Shown here: positions 49,322 to 58,280 of the stretch, piece by piece
Position numbering within the stretch: the first letter of the stretch is position 1
Layout of the letters: the number at the start of each line of letters is the position of its first letter
NCBI GenBank assembly: GCA_030430385.1
Contig: JAUIFO010000012.1
Location: forward strand, 1 to 64,000
Source: Bacteroidia bacterium
GTDB taxonomy: Bacteria; Bacteroidota; Bacteroidia; Flavobacteriales; Flavobacteriaceae
DNA length: 64,000 bases
Reading direction: 5' to 3'
Made by a program: the position numbers and the translations under genes
The notes under the pieces: model-generated
What the model saw: the letters and a program-made list of their open reading frames with translations, nothing else
What the model was told of the DNA's origin: nothing
Databases searched by the model: none

Positions 49322-49386
49322 AAAACTTAAAGCGGATTATATCACTGCTGGTTTTGTTAGTGTCATTCTTAATTGTGATTCTGTAA
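49318..49386 (+). CDS. Hypothetical 22-residue membrane peptide
   Basis: The frame MKNLKRIISLLVLLVSFL plus four residues starts at an ATG that overlaps the previous stop as ATGA, so translational coupling is likely. Three lysines or arginines at the N-terminus are followed by a 15-residue hydrophobic helix, which suggests a membrane peptide. No family is recognised. The remaining 87 bp before ileS hold a possible promoter (TAATTTCG at 49442-49449, one mismatch). Confidence 0.35.
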   Translation: MKNLKRIISLLVLLVSFLIVIL

Positions 49387-49473
49387 GGTTTAGAATTCTA
49401 CTTTTTACAAGTTATACACCTAAAATTTTATCTAAATTCATTAATTTCGCGACTCGATTAGAATACTGAGATC

Positions 49474-52400
49474 ATGAACGCGAAATTTCCTGAATATAAA
49501 GGACTTGACTTACCAAAAGTTGCTGATGAAATACTGAGCTTTTGGAAAGAAAATAACATCTTTAATAAAAGTATTTCCACGCGCGAAGGGAAGCAGCCAT
49601 TTGTGTTTTTTGAAGGACCTCCTTCTGCAAATGGATTGCCTGGTGTGCATCATGTTTTAGCACGTGCCATTAAAGATATTTTTCCACGATATAAAACCAT
49701 GAAAGGTTTTCAGGTTAAGCGTAAGGCAGGTTGGGATACACACGGACTACCAATTGAACTTGGTGTTGAAAAAGAATTAGGAATTACTAAAGAAGATATT
49801 GGTAAAACCATTTCTGTTGAAGACTACAATGCGGCTTGTCGTAAAGCTGTAATGCGTTACACTGATGTTTGGAATGATCTGACACAAAAAATGGGATATT
49901 GGGTTAATATGGATGATCCATATATTACTTACGATCCTAAATATATGGAAAGTGTTTGGTGGTTACTCAAGCAAATCTATTCTAAAAAGTTGTTATACAA
50001 AGGGTATACCATTCAGCCATATTCACCAAAAGCAGGAACAGGTTTAAGCTCGCACGAGTTAAATCAGCCAGGAACTTATCAGGATGTTACAGATACGACT
50101 GTTGTGGCTCAATTCAAAGCAAACCCTGAGTCACTTCCAGCCTTTTTACAAGATGAAGGCGATATTCATTTCCTAGCTTGGACTACCACGCCTTGGACTT
50201 TGCCAAGTAATACAGCACTTACTGTTGGTCCAAAGATTGATTATGTACTTGTGGAAACTTATAATCAGTATACGTTTCAACCCATGAATGTCATCCTAGC
50301 AAAGAAATTGGTGAATTATCAGTTTTCAGGAAAATATAATTTGGTTGAAGAAAAGTCAGATTTGTTAGCCTATAATTCAGGAGATAAAACCATACCTTAT
50401 TTTGTTGTCAAAGAATTTAAAGGTGCTGATCTCGTTGGAATCACCTACGAGCAATTATTGCCTTATGTTTTACCAAATGACAATCCAGAACATGCTTTTA
50501 GAGTAATTTCTGGAGATTTCGTAACCACTGAAGACGGAACAGGAATCGTTCATACAGCACCAACTTTTGGAGCTGATGATGCCTTAGTTGCTAAACAGGC
50601 TACACCAGAAGTTCCTCCAATGTTGGTGAAAGATGAGCAAGGAAATTTGGTGCCACTTGTAGATTTACAAGGCCGATTCAGACCAGAAATGGGAGAGTTT
50701 GCAGGAAAGTATGTTAAAAACGAATACTACAATGATGATGAAGCACCAGAGCGTTCGGTTGACGTTGAAATTGCTATTAAGTTAAAGGAGGAAAATAAAG
50801 CCTTTAAGGTTGAAAAATACAAACACAGTTACCCAAATTGTTGGCGTACTGATAAACCAATTTTATACTATCCTTTAGATTCGTGGTTTATAAAAGTCAC
50901 AGACGTTAAAGAACGTATGGTTGCTTTAAACAATACCATCAACTGGAAACCTGAATCTACGGGAACAGGACGTTTTGGGAATTGGCTTGCTAATGCAAAC
51001 GATTGGAACTTATCGCGTTCTCGATATTGGGGAATTCCATTACCTATCTGGAGAACCGAAGATGGTAAAGAAGAAATCTGTATTGGTTCAGTTGAAGAAT
51101 TAAAAGCTGAAATGACTAAAGCGGTTAGTGCTGGAGTAATGAATAAGGCTATTTTTGAAGCGTTTGAAGTTGGTAATAATTCTGATGACAACTATGCTAA
51201 AATAGACCTTCACAAGAATATTGTAGATGAGATCATCTTAGTGTCAGCATCAGGACAGCCTATGAAACGCGAAAGCGATCTTATTGATGTTTGGTTTGAT
51301 TCGGGTTCAATGCCTTATGCACAATGGCATTATCCTTTCGAAAACAAAGACCTTATTGATGAAGGAAAATCATATCCTGCAGATTTTATCGCTGAAGGTG
51401 TTGATCAAACACGTGGTTGGTTCTATACACTACATGCTATTGGAACGATGGTTTTTGATTCTGTGGCTTATAAAAATGTAGTCTCAAACGGATTGGTATT
51501 GGACAAGAACGGACAAAAAATGTCTAAACGACTTGGGAATGCTGTAGATCCTTTTGAAACCTTATCGACTTATGGTGCAGATGCTACGCGTTGGTACATG
51601 ATTATGAACGCGAACCCTTGGGATAACCTTAAGTTTGATGCTGAAGGAATTGAAGAAGTAAAGCGTAAGTTTTTCGGAACACTTTATAACACCTATTCTT
51701 TCTTTACGCTTTACACAAATCTTGACAAGTTTACTTACGCTGAAGCAGACATACCATTGTCTGAACGACCTGAAATTGATCGTTGGATCTTATCTGAACT
51801 GCATACCTTGATTCAAAAAGTGGATGATTGTTATGCCGATTATGAGCCAACAAAGGCAGCGAGAGCAATTTCAGATTTTACTCAGGATTATTTAAGTAAT
51901 TGGTATGTGCGTTTAAGTAGAAGACGTTTCTGGAAAGGCGATTATCAATCGGATAAGATTTCTGCGTATCAAACACTCTATACCTGTATGGTGACTATTG
52001 CAAAGTTAGGAGCTCCAATTGCTCCTTTCTATATGGATCAATTGTACAACGATCTTAATTCTGTGACTCAAAAAGAAACTTTTGAAAGTGTGCATTTAGC
52101 AGAATTTCCAAAGTTTGATGAAACTTATGTTGATAAAACCTTAGAGCGTAAAATGGAAAGTGCGCAAACAATTTCTTCCTTAGTCTTATCGTTAAGAGCT
52201 AAAGAAAAAATTAAAGTGCGTCAACCTTTGCAAAAGATCATGATTCCTATTGATTCTCAAGAGCAAAAGCTAGAGATCTTAGCCGTTTCAGATTTAATTA
52301 AATCTGAAGTCAATGTGAAACATGTTGAGGTTATGGAAGATGCTTCAGATATTTTAGTGAAACAAATTAAGCCTAACTTTAAAGTATTAGGACCTCGATT

Positions 52401-52878
52401 TGGTAAAGACATGAAGGCTGTTGCCCAGTTAATCAATGGGTTTTCTGCTGAAGACATCAAAAAAATCGAGCAAAATGGTAGTTTAGACGTTGAAATTAAT
52501 GGAAAAAATATTACATTAGAACACTCTGATGTTGAAATTACTTCCAAAGACATCGAAGGATGGCTTGTTGCAAGTTCAGGAGCATTGACAGTTGCTTTGG
52601 ATGTAACCATTACAGACGATTTACAGAAAGAGGGCATTGCAAGAGAATTAGTGAATCGTATTCAAAACTTACGTAAAGATTCTGGATTCGAATTAACCGA
52701 TAGAATTGCGGTTCAATTTCAAAAGGACGAGCAAATTGTTAATGCAATTGAAACAAATTTAGAATATATTAAAACCGAAACCCTAACCGAAGAATTACAA
52801 ATTTTAGAACATCTAAATACTGGTATAGAAATTGCTTTTGATAATGTAAATACCAAATTGTCAATTCAAAAAATTTAA
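49474..52878 (+). CDS. ileS: Isoleucyl-tRNA synthetase, IleRS2 type with GVHH signature
   Basis: 1,134 residues. It charges tRNA-Ile with isoleucine. The class I signature HxGH is here G57-V58-H59-H60 in NGLPGVHHVLARAIKD, with the histidine swapped out of the first position. The second signature is KMSKR at residues 682-686. An editing (CP1) domain of full size is present. The length and KMSKR mark the eukaryotic-like IleRS2 class, which resists mupirocin. It is followed within 4 bp by a TraR/DksA-like gene. Confidence 0.97.
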   Translation: MNAKFPEYKGLDLPKVADEILSFWKENNIFNKSISTREGKQPFVFFEGPPSANGLPGVHHVLARAIKDIFPRYKTMKGFQVKRKAGWDTHGLPIELGVEKELGITKEDIGKTISVEDYNAACRKAVMRYTDVWNDLTQKMGYWVNMDDPYITYDPKYMESVWWLLKQIYSKKLLYKGYTIQPYSPKAGTGLSSHELNQPGTYQDVTDTTVVAQFKANPESLPAFLQDEGDIHFLAWTTTPWTLPSNTALTVGPKIDYVLVETYNQYTFQPMNVILAKKLVNYQFSGKYNLVEEKSDLLAYNSGDKTIPYFVVKEFKGADLVGITYEQLLPYVLPNDNPEHAFRVISGDFVTTEDGTGIVHTAPTFGADDALVAKQATPEVPPMLVKDEQGNLVPLVDLQGRFRPEMGEFAGKYVKNEYYNDDEAPERSVDVEIAIKLKEENKAFKVEKYKHSYPNCWRTDKPILYYPLDSWFIKVTDVKERMVALNNTINWKPESTGTGRFGNWLANANDWNLSRSRYWGIPLPIWRTEDGKEEICIGSVEELKAEMTKAVSAGVMNKAIFEAFEVGNNSDDNYAKIDLHKNIVDEIILVSASGQPMKRESDLIDVWFDSGSMPYAQWHYPFENKDLIDEGKSYPADFIAEGVDQTRGWFYTLHAIGTMVFDSVAYKNVVSNGLVLDKNGQKMSKRLGNAVDPFETLSTYGADATRWYMIMNANPWDNLKFDAEGIEEVKRKFFGTLYNTYSFFTLYTNLDKFTYAEADIPLSERPEIDRWILSELHTLIQKVDDCYADYEPTKAARAISDFTQDYLSNWYVRLSRRRFWKGDYQSDKISAYQTLYTCMVTIAKLGAPIAPFYMDQLYNDLNSVTQKETFESVHLAEFPKFDETYVDKTLERKMESAQTISSLVLSLRAKEKIKVRQPLQKIMIPIDSQEQKLEILAVSDLIKSEVNVKHVEVMEDASDILVKQIKPNFKVLGPRFGKDMKAVAQLINGFSAEDIKKIEQNGSLDVEINGKNITLEHSDVEITSKDIEGWLVASSGALTVALDVTITDDLQKEGIARELVNRIQNLRKDSGFELTDRIAVQFQKDEQIVNAIETNLEYIKTETLTEELQILEHLNTGIEIAFDNVNTKLSIQKI

Positions 52879-52882
52879 AATA

Positions 52883-53263
52883 ATGGCAACAGAAAATAAA
52901 GTTAGATATTCAGATGCGGACTTGGCAGAGTTCAAGTCGTTATTGTTAGAAAAAATAGAAAAAGCTGAGCACGATTTAGAGTTAATAAAAAGTGCTTACA
53001 TGAACGATCACAATAATGGAACCGATGATACCTCTCCAACATTTAAAGCTTTTGAAGAAGGAAGTGAAACAATGAGCAAAGAGGCAAACTCACAGTTGGC
53101 AATTAGACAAGAAAAGTTTATTCGCGATTTAAAAAATGCAATTATTAGAATTGAGAATAAAACCTATGGTGTCTGTAGAGTTACAGGTAAATTAATCAAT
53201 AAAGAGCGTTTAAAATTAGTACCTCACGCAACATTGAGTATTGAAGCTAAAAACATGCAATAG
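52883..53263 (+). CDS. TraR/DksA-family protein with degenerate zinc finger
   Basis: 126 residues. The N-terminal helical hairpin resembles DksA/TraR. The C-terminal finger has the family form YGVCRVTGKLINKERL, but only one cysteine is present in the whole protein where four are usual. Zinc binding by the classical site is therefore not expected. It may act on RNA polymerase or have another role. It follows ileS by 4 bp and is ended by a terminator before lspA. Confidence 0.85.
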   Translation: MATENKVRYSDADLAEFKSLLLEKIEKAEHDLELIKSAYMNDHNNGTDDTSPTFKAFEEGSETMSKEANSQLAIRQEKFIRDLKNAIIRIENKTYGVCRVTGKLINKERLKLVPHATLSIEAKNMQ

Positions 53264-53290
53264 CTTTTAGCTAAATATATAACACAAAAG

Positions 53291-53316
53291 AACACCTTAT
53301 TACAAGGTGTTTTTTA
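53291..53316 (+). terminator. Terminator between the DksA-like gene and lspA
   Basis: An 8-bp perfect stem AACACCTT/AAGGTGTT (53291-53298 with 53304-53311), 5-base loop, then TTTTT. lspA follows 53 bp later and may have its own promoter. Confidence 0.85.
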
Positions 53317-53368
53317 TGAGATATTATTAAATCTGAAACCCTATTTTTAACAAACGGCTAAACAAATT

Positions 53369-54025
53369 ATGTCTTTAAAAAAAGCCACGCTTTTCATTAT
53401 CGCTATTTTACTTGTAGACCAAGTATCTAAGGTGTATATCAAAACACATTTTGCACTTCACGAACGTGTTGAGGTGTTTTCGTGGTTTCAAATTTACTTT
53501 ATTGAGAATGAAGGCATGGCTTGGGGAACTAAAATCAGTGATTTTATCTCATTTATTTCAGAGCGAACCGCAAAGCTTTGCCTTACCATTTTTAGAATAT
53601 TTGCAGTTATCGGAATTGGCTATTGGCTTCACAAATCAATACTTAACAAAAGCTCGAGGACTTTAATTTTTGCAGTATCCTTAATTTTAGCTGGCGCTTT
53701 AGGCAATATTATTGACTCTGTGTTTTATGGAGTGCTTTTTGACGCTAGCTCAGGACAAGTCGCTTCGTTTTTGCCTTCAGATGGAGGTTACGACAGTTTG
53801 TTTCATGGTCATGTCGTTGATATGTTACATTTTCCAATGTGGTCTGGTGTATTGCCAGAATGGCTTCCAGTAATTGGAGGAGATCGCTTTACCTTCTTTG
53901 AACCTGTGTTTAATATTGCTGATATGGCGATTAGTACAGGTATTGGAATTTTAATCTTCTTTAATAAACGCGCGTTTAAACATTCGGAAACTGCAACTAA
54001 AACCGATACGTCTTCTCTGGAGTAA
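53369..54025 (+). CDS. lspA: Lipoprotein signal peptidase
   Basis: 218 residues with four membrane segments. It is longer than the usual 160-170, as in Bacteroidota. The catalytic aspartates are in GALGNIIDS and in FNIADMAIS. It removes the signal peptide from prolipoproteins in the inner membrane. Several lipoproteins in this window are its likely substrates. The 3' end overlaps the convergent formyl-THF cyclo-ligase gene by 29 bp. Confidence 0.95.
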   Translation: MSLKKATLFIIAILLVDQVSKVYIKTHFALHERVEVFSWFQIYFIENEGMAWGTKISDFISFISERTAKLCLTIFRIFAVIGIGYWLHKSILNKSSRTLIFAVSLILAGALGNIIDSVFYGVLFDASSGQVASFLPSDGGYDSLFHGHVVDMLHFPMWSGVLPEWLPVIGGDRFTFFEPVFNIADMAISTGIGILIFFNKRAFKHSETATKTDTSSLE

Positions 54026-54560
54026 CACAATAATCTAGAGCAATATCATCGCTTGAGATATCTTCAATATTACTTTCAGCTTCAAAAAAAGACAGACCAA
54101 TTTTAAGTGTTTCAGGTTGGCATTGTGATAAAAATCGATCGTAAAATCCTTTGCCATATCCAACTCGGTGTCCTTGTTCGTTAAACGCCAATAACGGAAC
54201 AAATACCACATCAATTAGTTTAGTGTCAATTGGAATGCCATCAATAGGTTCAGGAATGTTCCATTCGTTTGTCTTAATGGTAGTACTATCGGTTAACAAA
54301 TAGTGTGTGAGTTCTAACTTTGAAAAATCACTTTTTGAAATAACAATATGCTTGTCTTTTCCTGAAAGAATATTCAAAATATATTCAGTATTAACTTCTT
54401 TCTGTTCTACAATGGGTAAAAAAATATGATAGTAAGATTTGTCCCAAATAGGAAGGGTTAGCAAATGATTTGCAATCTTGAGGCTTAAGTCTTCAATACT
54501 GTCTTCAGAAAGTGATTTTCGATGCTGTTTGTATGCAATTCGCAGTTCAGATTTTGTCAT
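53997..54560 (-). CDS. 5-formyltetrahydrofolate cyclo-ligase
   Basis: 187 residues. The C-terminal GHRVGYGKGFYDRFL motif is the ATP-binding signature of MTHFS. It converts 5-formyl-THF to 5,10-methenyl-THF. The start overlaps the aspartoacylase-like stop by 4 bp (ATGA type), so it is cotranscribed with that gene and rimK. The 3' end overlaps lspA by 29 bp. Confidence 0.93.
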   Translation of the reverse strand: MTKSELRIAYKQHRKSLSEDSIEDLSLKIANHLLTLPIWDKSYYHIFLPIVEQKEVNTEYILNILSGKDKHIVISKSDFSKLELTHYLLTDSTTIKTNEWNIPEPIDGIPIDTKLIDVVFVPLLAFNEQGHRVGYGKGFYDRFLSQCQPETLKIGLSFFEAESNIEDISSDDIALDYCVTPEKTYRF

Positions 54561-55525
54561 GCGTTCAATGCTGTTGATATATGAAAAATAGCATCACCTT
54601 GATAAATAATTGGCGACTCATTAATGTTAAAGATATAGCCATCATTTGGCGCTTTAACAAAATGATTAAAACTTCCATAAGGATCTGTGATATGGCCAAT
54701 CACATCACCTTTAGTTACAAAAGCATTTATGTTAACAGAAGCTTTGAACATTCCAGAATAATTGGCTCTGATCCATTTACTATCTGAAACAAATACACAC
54801 GATTTTTTAGGTGTTGAAACCTTGAACTTACTATTGAGCATTTCTAAATGATTCAACACACGTTTGGCACCATTCACACCTGTATTAGTAATCGTAGCAT
54901 CTATATGAAAAGACTTTCCGCCTTCAAAAAGTAACACAGGAATCCCTAATTTATAACACGTGTTTCTGAAGGATTTATTCAAATTTTTAGAATACAGTAC
55001 AAAAGGAGCGCCGAAAATTTCGGCTAAAGCCTTCAAGTTTTTTTCGCCTTTTACAATTCTAATTTGAGCTGCATTAAAACGATCTGCACCTCCAGTATGG
55101 AAGTCCATTACCAAATCGGCATGAGGTAAAATTTCAGTAACGAGTTTAAAAGCAACACGACTTGCTAAAGAACCGCCTTTTATTCCTGGAAACACGCGAT
55201 TTAAGTCCCGACCATCAGGAAACTCACGATCCATATGAATAAATCCAAATACATTAATCACAGGCACACAGATAATAGTGCCTTTTTTAGGTTTGTTAAT
55301 GCCTTTGGCTATAATTTGTCTGACAATTTCAACACCATTAACTTCATCACCATGAATTCCTGCTGTGATCAAAACTGTTGGACCAGGTTTTTTTGAACGC
55401 TCGATTATTACAGGAACGTCAATCCTATTTTGAGTATGTAGCTTGGCGACATTAAAACTTACATTAGCGCTTTGCCCTAAAGGTACTTTTTCTCCTAAAA
55501 TTTCTAATACATCTTTGTCACTCAT
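54557..55525 (-). CDS. Succinylglutamate desuccinylase/aspartoacylase-family zinc hydrolase
   Basis: 322 residues. Zinc-binding motifs are visible: GIHGDE (H and E ligands), DGRDLNRVFPG, MDFHTGG, and LFEGG with the catalytic glutamate. The family (M14-like) removes acyl or amino acid groups. Here the start is adjacent to the rimK stop and the stop overlaps the formyl-THF cyclo-ligase start, so the three are an operon. The pairing with RimK, which adds glutamates to ribosomal protein S6, suggests a role in removing such additions. That is inference. Confidence 0.88.
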   Translation of the reverse strand: MSDKDVLEILGEKVPLGQSANVSFNVAKLHTQNRIDVPVIIERSKKPGPTVLITAGIHGDEVNGVEIVRQIIAKGINKPKKGTIICVPVINVFGFIHMDREFPDGRDLNRVFPGIKGGSLASRVAFKLVTEILPHADLVMDFHTGGADRFNAAQIRIVKGEKNLKALAEIFGAPFVLYSKNLNKSFRNTCYKLGIPVLLFEGGKSFHIDATITNTGVNGAKRVLNHLEMLNSKFKVSTPKKSCVFVSDSKWIRANYSGMFKASVNINAFVTKGDVIGHITDPYGSFNHFVKAPNDGYIFNINESPIIYQGDAIFHISTALNA

Positions 55526-56401
55526 CTATTTGCTATTGCGTTCTATAAATGTAATTATTGCTCTTGCGATGTTTCTACCTGTTGCACCTTCAATACCTTC
55601 TAAGCCTGGAGTTGAGTTTACTTCAAGTAATAAAGGTCCTCTTGCAGATTGTAACATATCAACACCACAAACAGGTAATTTTAAAACACGAGAAGCTTTC
55701 ATTGCTAAGCCTAATTCTTCGGCATTAAGTTTAATGATTTCGGCATTGCCACCACGATGTAAATTCGATCTAAACTCGCCTTCTTTTCCTTGGCGTTTCA
55801 TGGCACCTACAACTTGTCCGTCCACAACTAAAGCTCTAATATCGGCACCTTTAGCTTCCTTTATAAACTCTTGAACAATCACTCTAGCTTGTAATCCGTT
55901 AAAGGCTTCTAATACAGATTCGGCAGCGTTTTTGGTTTCAGCCAAAACAACACCTAAACCTTGAGTTCCTTCTAATAATTTAATAATCACTGGAGTTCCA
56001 CCAACATGTTCAATCACTTCAACAACATCTCTCGAGTAATTTGTAAAAACCGTTTTTGGCATACCAACACCAGCTTTTGATAAACGTTGCAAGCTTCGTA
56101 ATTTATCTCTTGACCTTAAAATGGCATCTGAAGTAACAATGGTAAACACACCCATCATTTCAAACTGTCTTACAACAGCACAACCATAAAATGTTACTGA
56201 TGCTCCAATACGAGGAATAATAGCATCAACATAATCAAGGTAACGATCTTTGTAATAAATAGAAGGTTTTTCCTTTTCAATAACAATATCACATTTTAAA
56301 GGATCAATAACTTCTATATCATGCCCTCGTTCTTCACCTTCTTTTACAAGACGTTGTGTTGAATATAAATTAGGGTTACGAGATAAAATAACAATATTCA
56401 T
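55526..56401 (-). CDS. rimK: RimK-type ATP-grasp ligase (ribosomal protein S6 glutamylation)
   Basis: 291 residues, normal for RimK. ATP-grasp motifs are present: [34 protein letters not shown], and [26 protein letters not shown]. It adds glutamate residues to the C-terminus of S6 or a similar acceptor. It leads a leftward operon with the aspartoacylase-like gene. Assignment to S6 is from the family name, not shown here. Confidence 0.88.
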   Translation of the reverse strand: MNIVILSRNPNLYSTQRLVKEGEERGHDIEVIDPLKCDIVIEKEKPSIYYKDRYLDYVDAIIPRIGASVTFYGCAVVRQFEMMGVFTIVTSDAILRSRDKLRSLQRLSKAGVGMPKTVFTNYSRDVVEVIEHVGGTPVIIKLLEGTQGLGVVLAETKNAAESVLEAFNGLQARVIVQEFIKEAKGADIRALVVDGQVVGAMKRQGKEGEFRSNLHRGGNAEIIKLNAEELGLAMKASRVLKLPVCGVDMLQSARGPLLLEVNSTPGLEGIEGATGRNIARAIITFIERNSK

Positions 56402-56452
56402 AAGTTGTAAGAAAATTGATATTGCAATATACTAAAATAGCGGTTGATTATT

Positions 56453-56482
56453 TTTGGGATGTGACCATTTCAGTTAACTTTG
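56453..56482 (+). promoter_or_regulatory. Complete promoter for uvrC (TTTG-N18-TAACTTTG)
   Basis: TTTG (56453-56456), 18 bases, then TAACTTTG (56475-56482). Both elements and the spacing fit. The -7 element ends 4 bases before the uvrC ATG, so transcription would start at or next to the start codon. Confidence 0.75.
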
Positions 56483-56486
56483 AGTT

Positions 56487-58280
56487 ATGCAAAAGCCATC
56501 TTTAGATATTCAGTTGAAAACCTTGCCTAAAGAACCAGGTGTATATCAGTATTATGATGTTAATGATACGCTCATTTATGTTGGCAAGGCAAAGAATATT
56601 AAAAAGCGTGTGAGTTCGTATTTTACAAAAACTCATGACAATGGCAAAACACGTGTGCTTGTAAAAAAAATTGCAAGTATTAAACATATTGTAGTAGACA
56701 CTGAAAAGGATGCGTTATTATTAGAAAACAACTTGATAAAAAAATACAAGCCGCGTTACAATGTATTGCTCAAAGACGATAAATCGTATCCGTGGATTTG
56801 TATAAAAAACGAACGTTTTCCAAGAGTGTTTCCAACGCGACGTGTGTTCAAAGACGGTTCTGAATATTTTGGACCTTACACAAGTATGAAAACGGTTCAC
56901 ACCTTGTTGGATTTAATCAAAGGCTTGTACCATTTAAGAACCTGTAACTTTAATCTTTCGGAAGAAAAAATTAATGCAAATAAGTATAAAGTCTGTCTGG
57001 AGTATCACTTAGGAAATTGTAAAGGACCTTGTGAAAACTTGCAATCTGAAGCAGCATACAATCAAGATATTAAGGCGATTAGAGCTATTATTAAAGGAAA
57101 TTTTAAAGATTCGTTAAATGAGTTCAAGCATCAGATGAAGCAATTTGCTTCAGAAATGAAATTTGAGGATGCACAACGTATTAAAGAGAAGATCGAAATT
57201 CTTGAAAACTATCAAGCCAAGTCTACAATTGTGAATCCTAAGATTAGTAATGTAGATGTCTTTTCAATTATAAGTGACGAAAGCTATGGCTATGTTAATT
57301 TTCTTCAGCTGTCTTACGGAAGTATTATTAGATCGCACACACTCGAAATTAAAAAGAAATTAGATGAAACAGATAAAGCGTTGTTAGAACTTTCTATCAC
57401 AGAAATAAGACAACGATTTCATTCTAATTCTAAAGAGATTTATGTGCCATTTTCTATTGATCTAGGAGATGATGTGAAAGTTACAATACCTAAAGTTGGA
57501 GATAAAAAGAAGATTCTTGATCTCTCGATTCGAAATGCAAAATATTACAGGATGGAGCGTTTCAAACAAGTTAAAATTGTAGATCCAGATCGACATGCCA
57601 ATCGTATTATGGCGCAAATGAAATCAGATTTGCGATTACCTGAAGAGCCTCGACATATTGAGTGTTTTGATAATTCCAACATTCAAGGAACCAATCCAGT
57701 TGCAGCTTGTGTTGTGTTTAAAGATGGTAAGCCTAGCAAAAAAGATTATCGCCATTTTAATATTAAAACAGTTGAAGGTCCTGACGATTTTGCTTCAATG
57801 GAAGAGGTTGTTTACAGAAGATATAAACGTCTGCTAGACGAAGACCAACCTTTGCCGCATTTAATAATTATTGATGGTGGTAAGGGGCAATTGTCTTCAG
57901 CATTAAAAAGTCTCGACAAGCTTAATTTGAGAAATAAAATTGCGATCATCGGAATTGCGAAACGTTTGGAAGAATTATTTTATCCAGACGATCCAATTCC
58001 ATTATATTTAGACAAGAAAAGTGAAACCCTTAAAGTGATTCAGCATTTAAGAAATGAAGCACATCGCTTTGGGATTGAACATCACAGGAATAGACGAAGT
58101 AAAAATGCGTTAACCACAGAATTAGAAACCATTCCAGGTATAGGAGAACAAACAATTGTTGCCTTAATGAAAGCTTTTAAAACGGTGAAACGTATTTCTG
58201 AAGCAGATGAAAAAGATCTTGAAGCTGTTGTTGGAGCATCAAGAGCCAAAAAAATAAAAACCTACTATAGTACCAAATGA
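56487..58280 (+). CDS. uvrC: Excinuclease ABC subunit C
   Basis: 597 residues. The GIY-YIG nuclease domain is at 17-46 (GVYQYY, LIYVGKAKNIKKRV). The four-cysteine-like segment with CLEYHLGNCKGPC, the UVR domain (about 200-240), and the RNase H-like C-terminal nuclease (ECFDNSNIQGT, IIDGGKGQLSSAL) follow, then HhH motifs (IPGIGEQTIVAL). It makes the two incisions around a lesion bound by UvrB. The stop overlaps the next start as ATGA. Confidence 0.97.
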   Translation: MQKPSLDIQLKTLPKEPGVYQYYDVNDTLIYVGKAKNIKKRVSSYFTKTHDNGKTRVLVKKIASIKHIVVDTEKDALLLENNLIKKYKPRYNVLLKDDKSYPWICIKNERFPRVFPTRRVFKDGSEYFGPYTSMKTVHTLLDLIKGLYHLRTCNFNLSEEKINANKYKVCLEYHLGNCKGPCENLQSEAAYNQDIKAIRAIIKGNFKDSLNEFKHQMKQFASEMKFEDAQRIKEKIEILENYQAKSTIVNPKISNVDVFSIISDESYGYVNFLQLSYGSIIRSHTLEIKKKLDETDKALLELSITEIRQRFHSNSKEIYVPFSIDLGDDVKVTIPKVGDKKKILDLSIRNAKYYRMERFKQVKIVDPDRHANRIMAQMKSDLRLPEEPRHIECFDNSNIQGTNPVAACVVFKDGKPSKKDYRHFNIKTVEGPDDFASMEEVVYRRYKRLLDEDQPLPHLIIIDGGKGQLSSALKSLDKLNLRNKIAIIGIAKRLEELFYPDDPIPLYLDKKSETLKVIQHLRNEAHRFGIEHHRNRRSKNALTTELETIPGIGEQTIVALMKAFKTVKRISEADEKDLEAVVGASRAKKIKTYYSTK

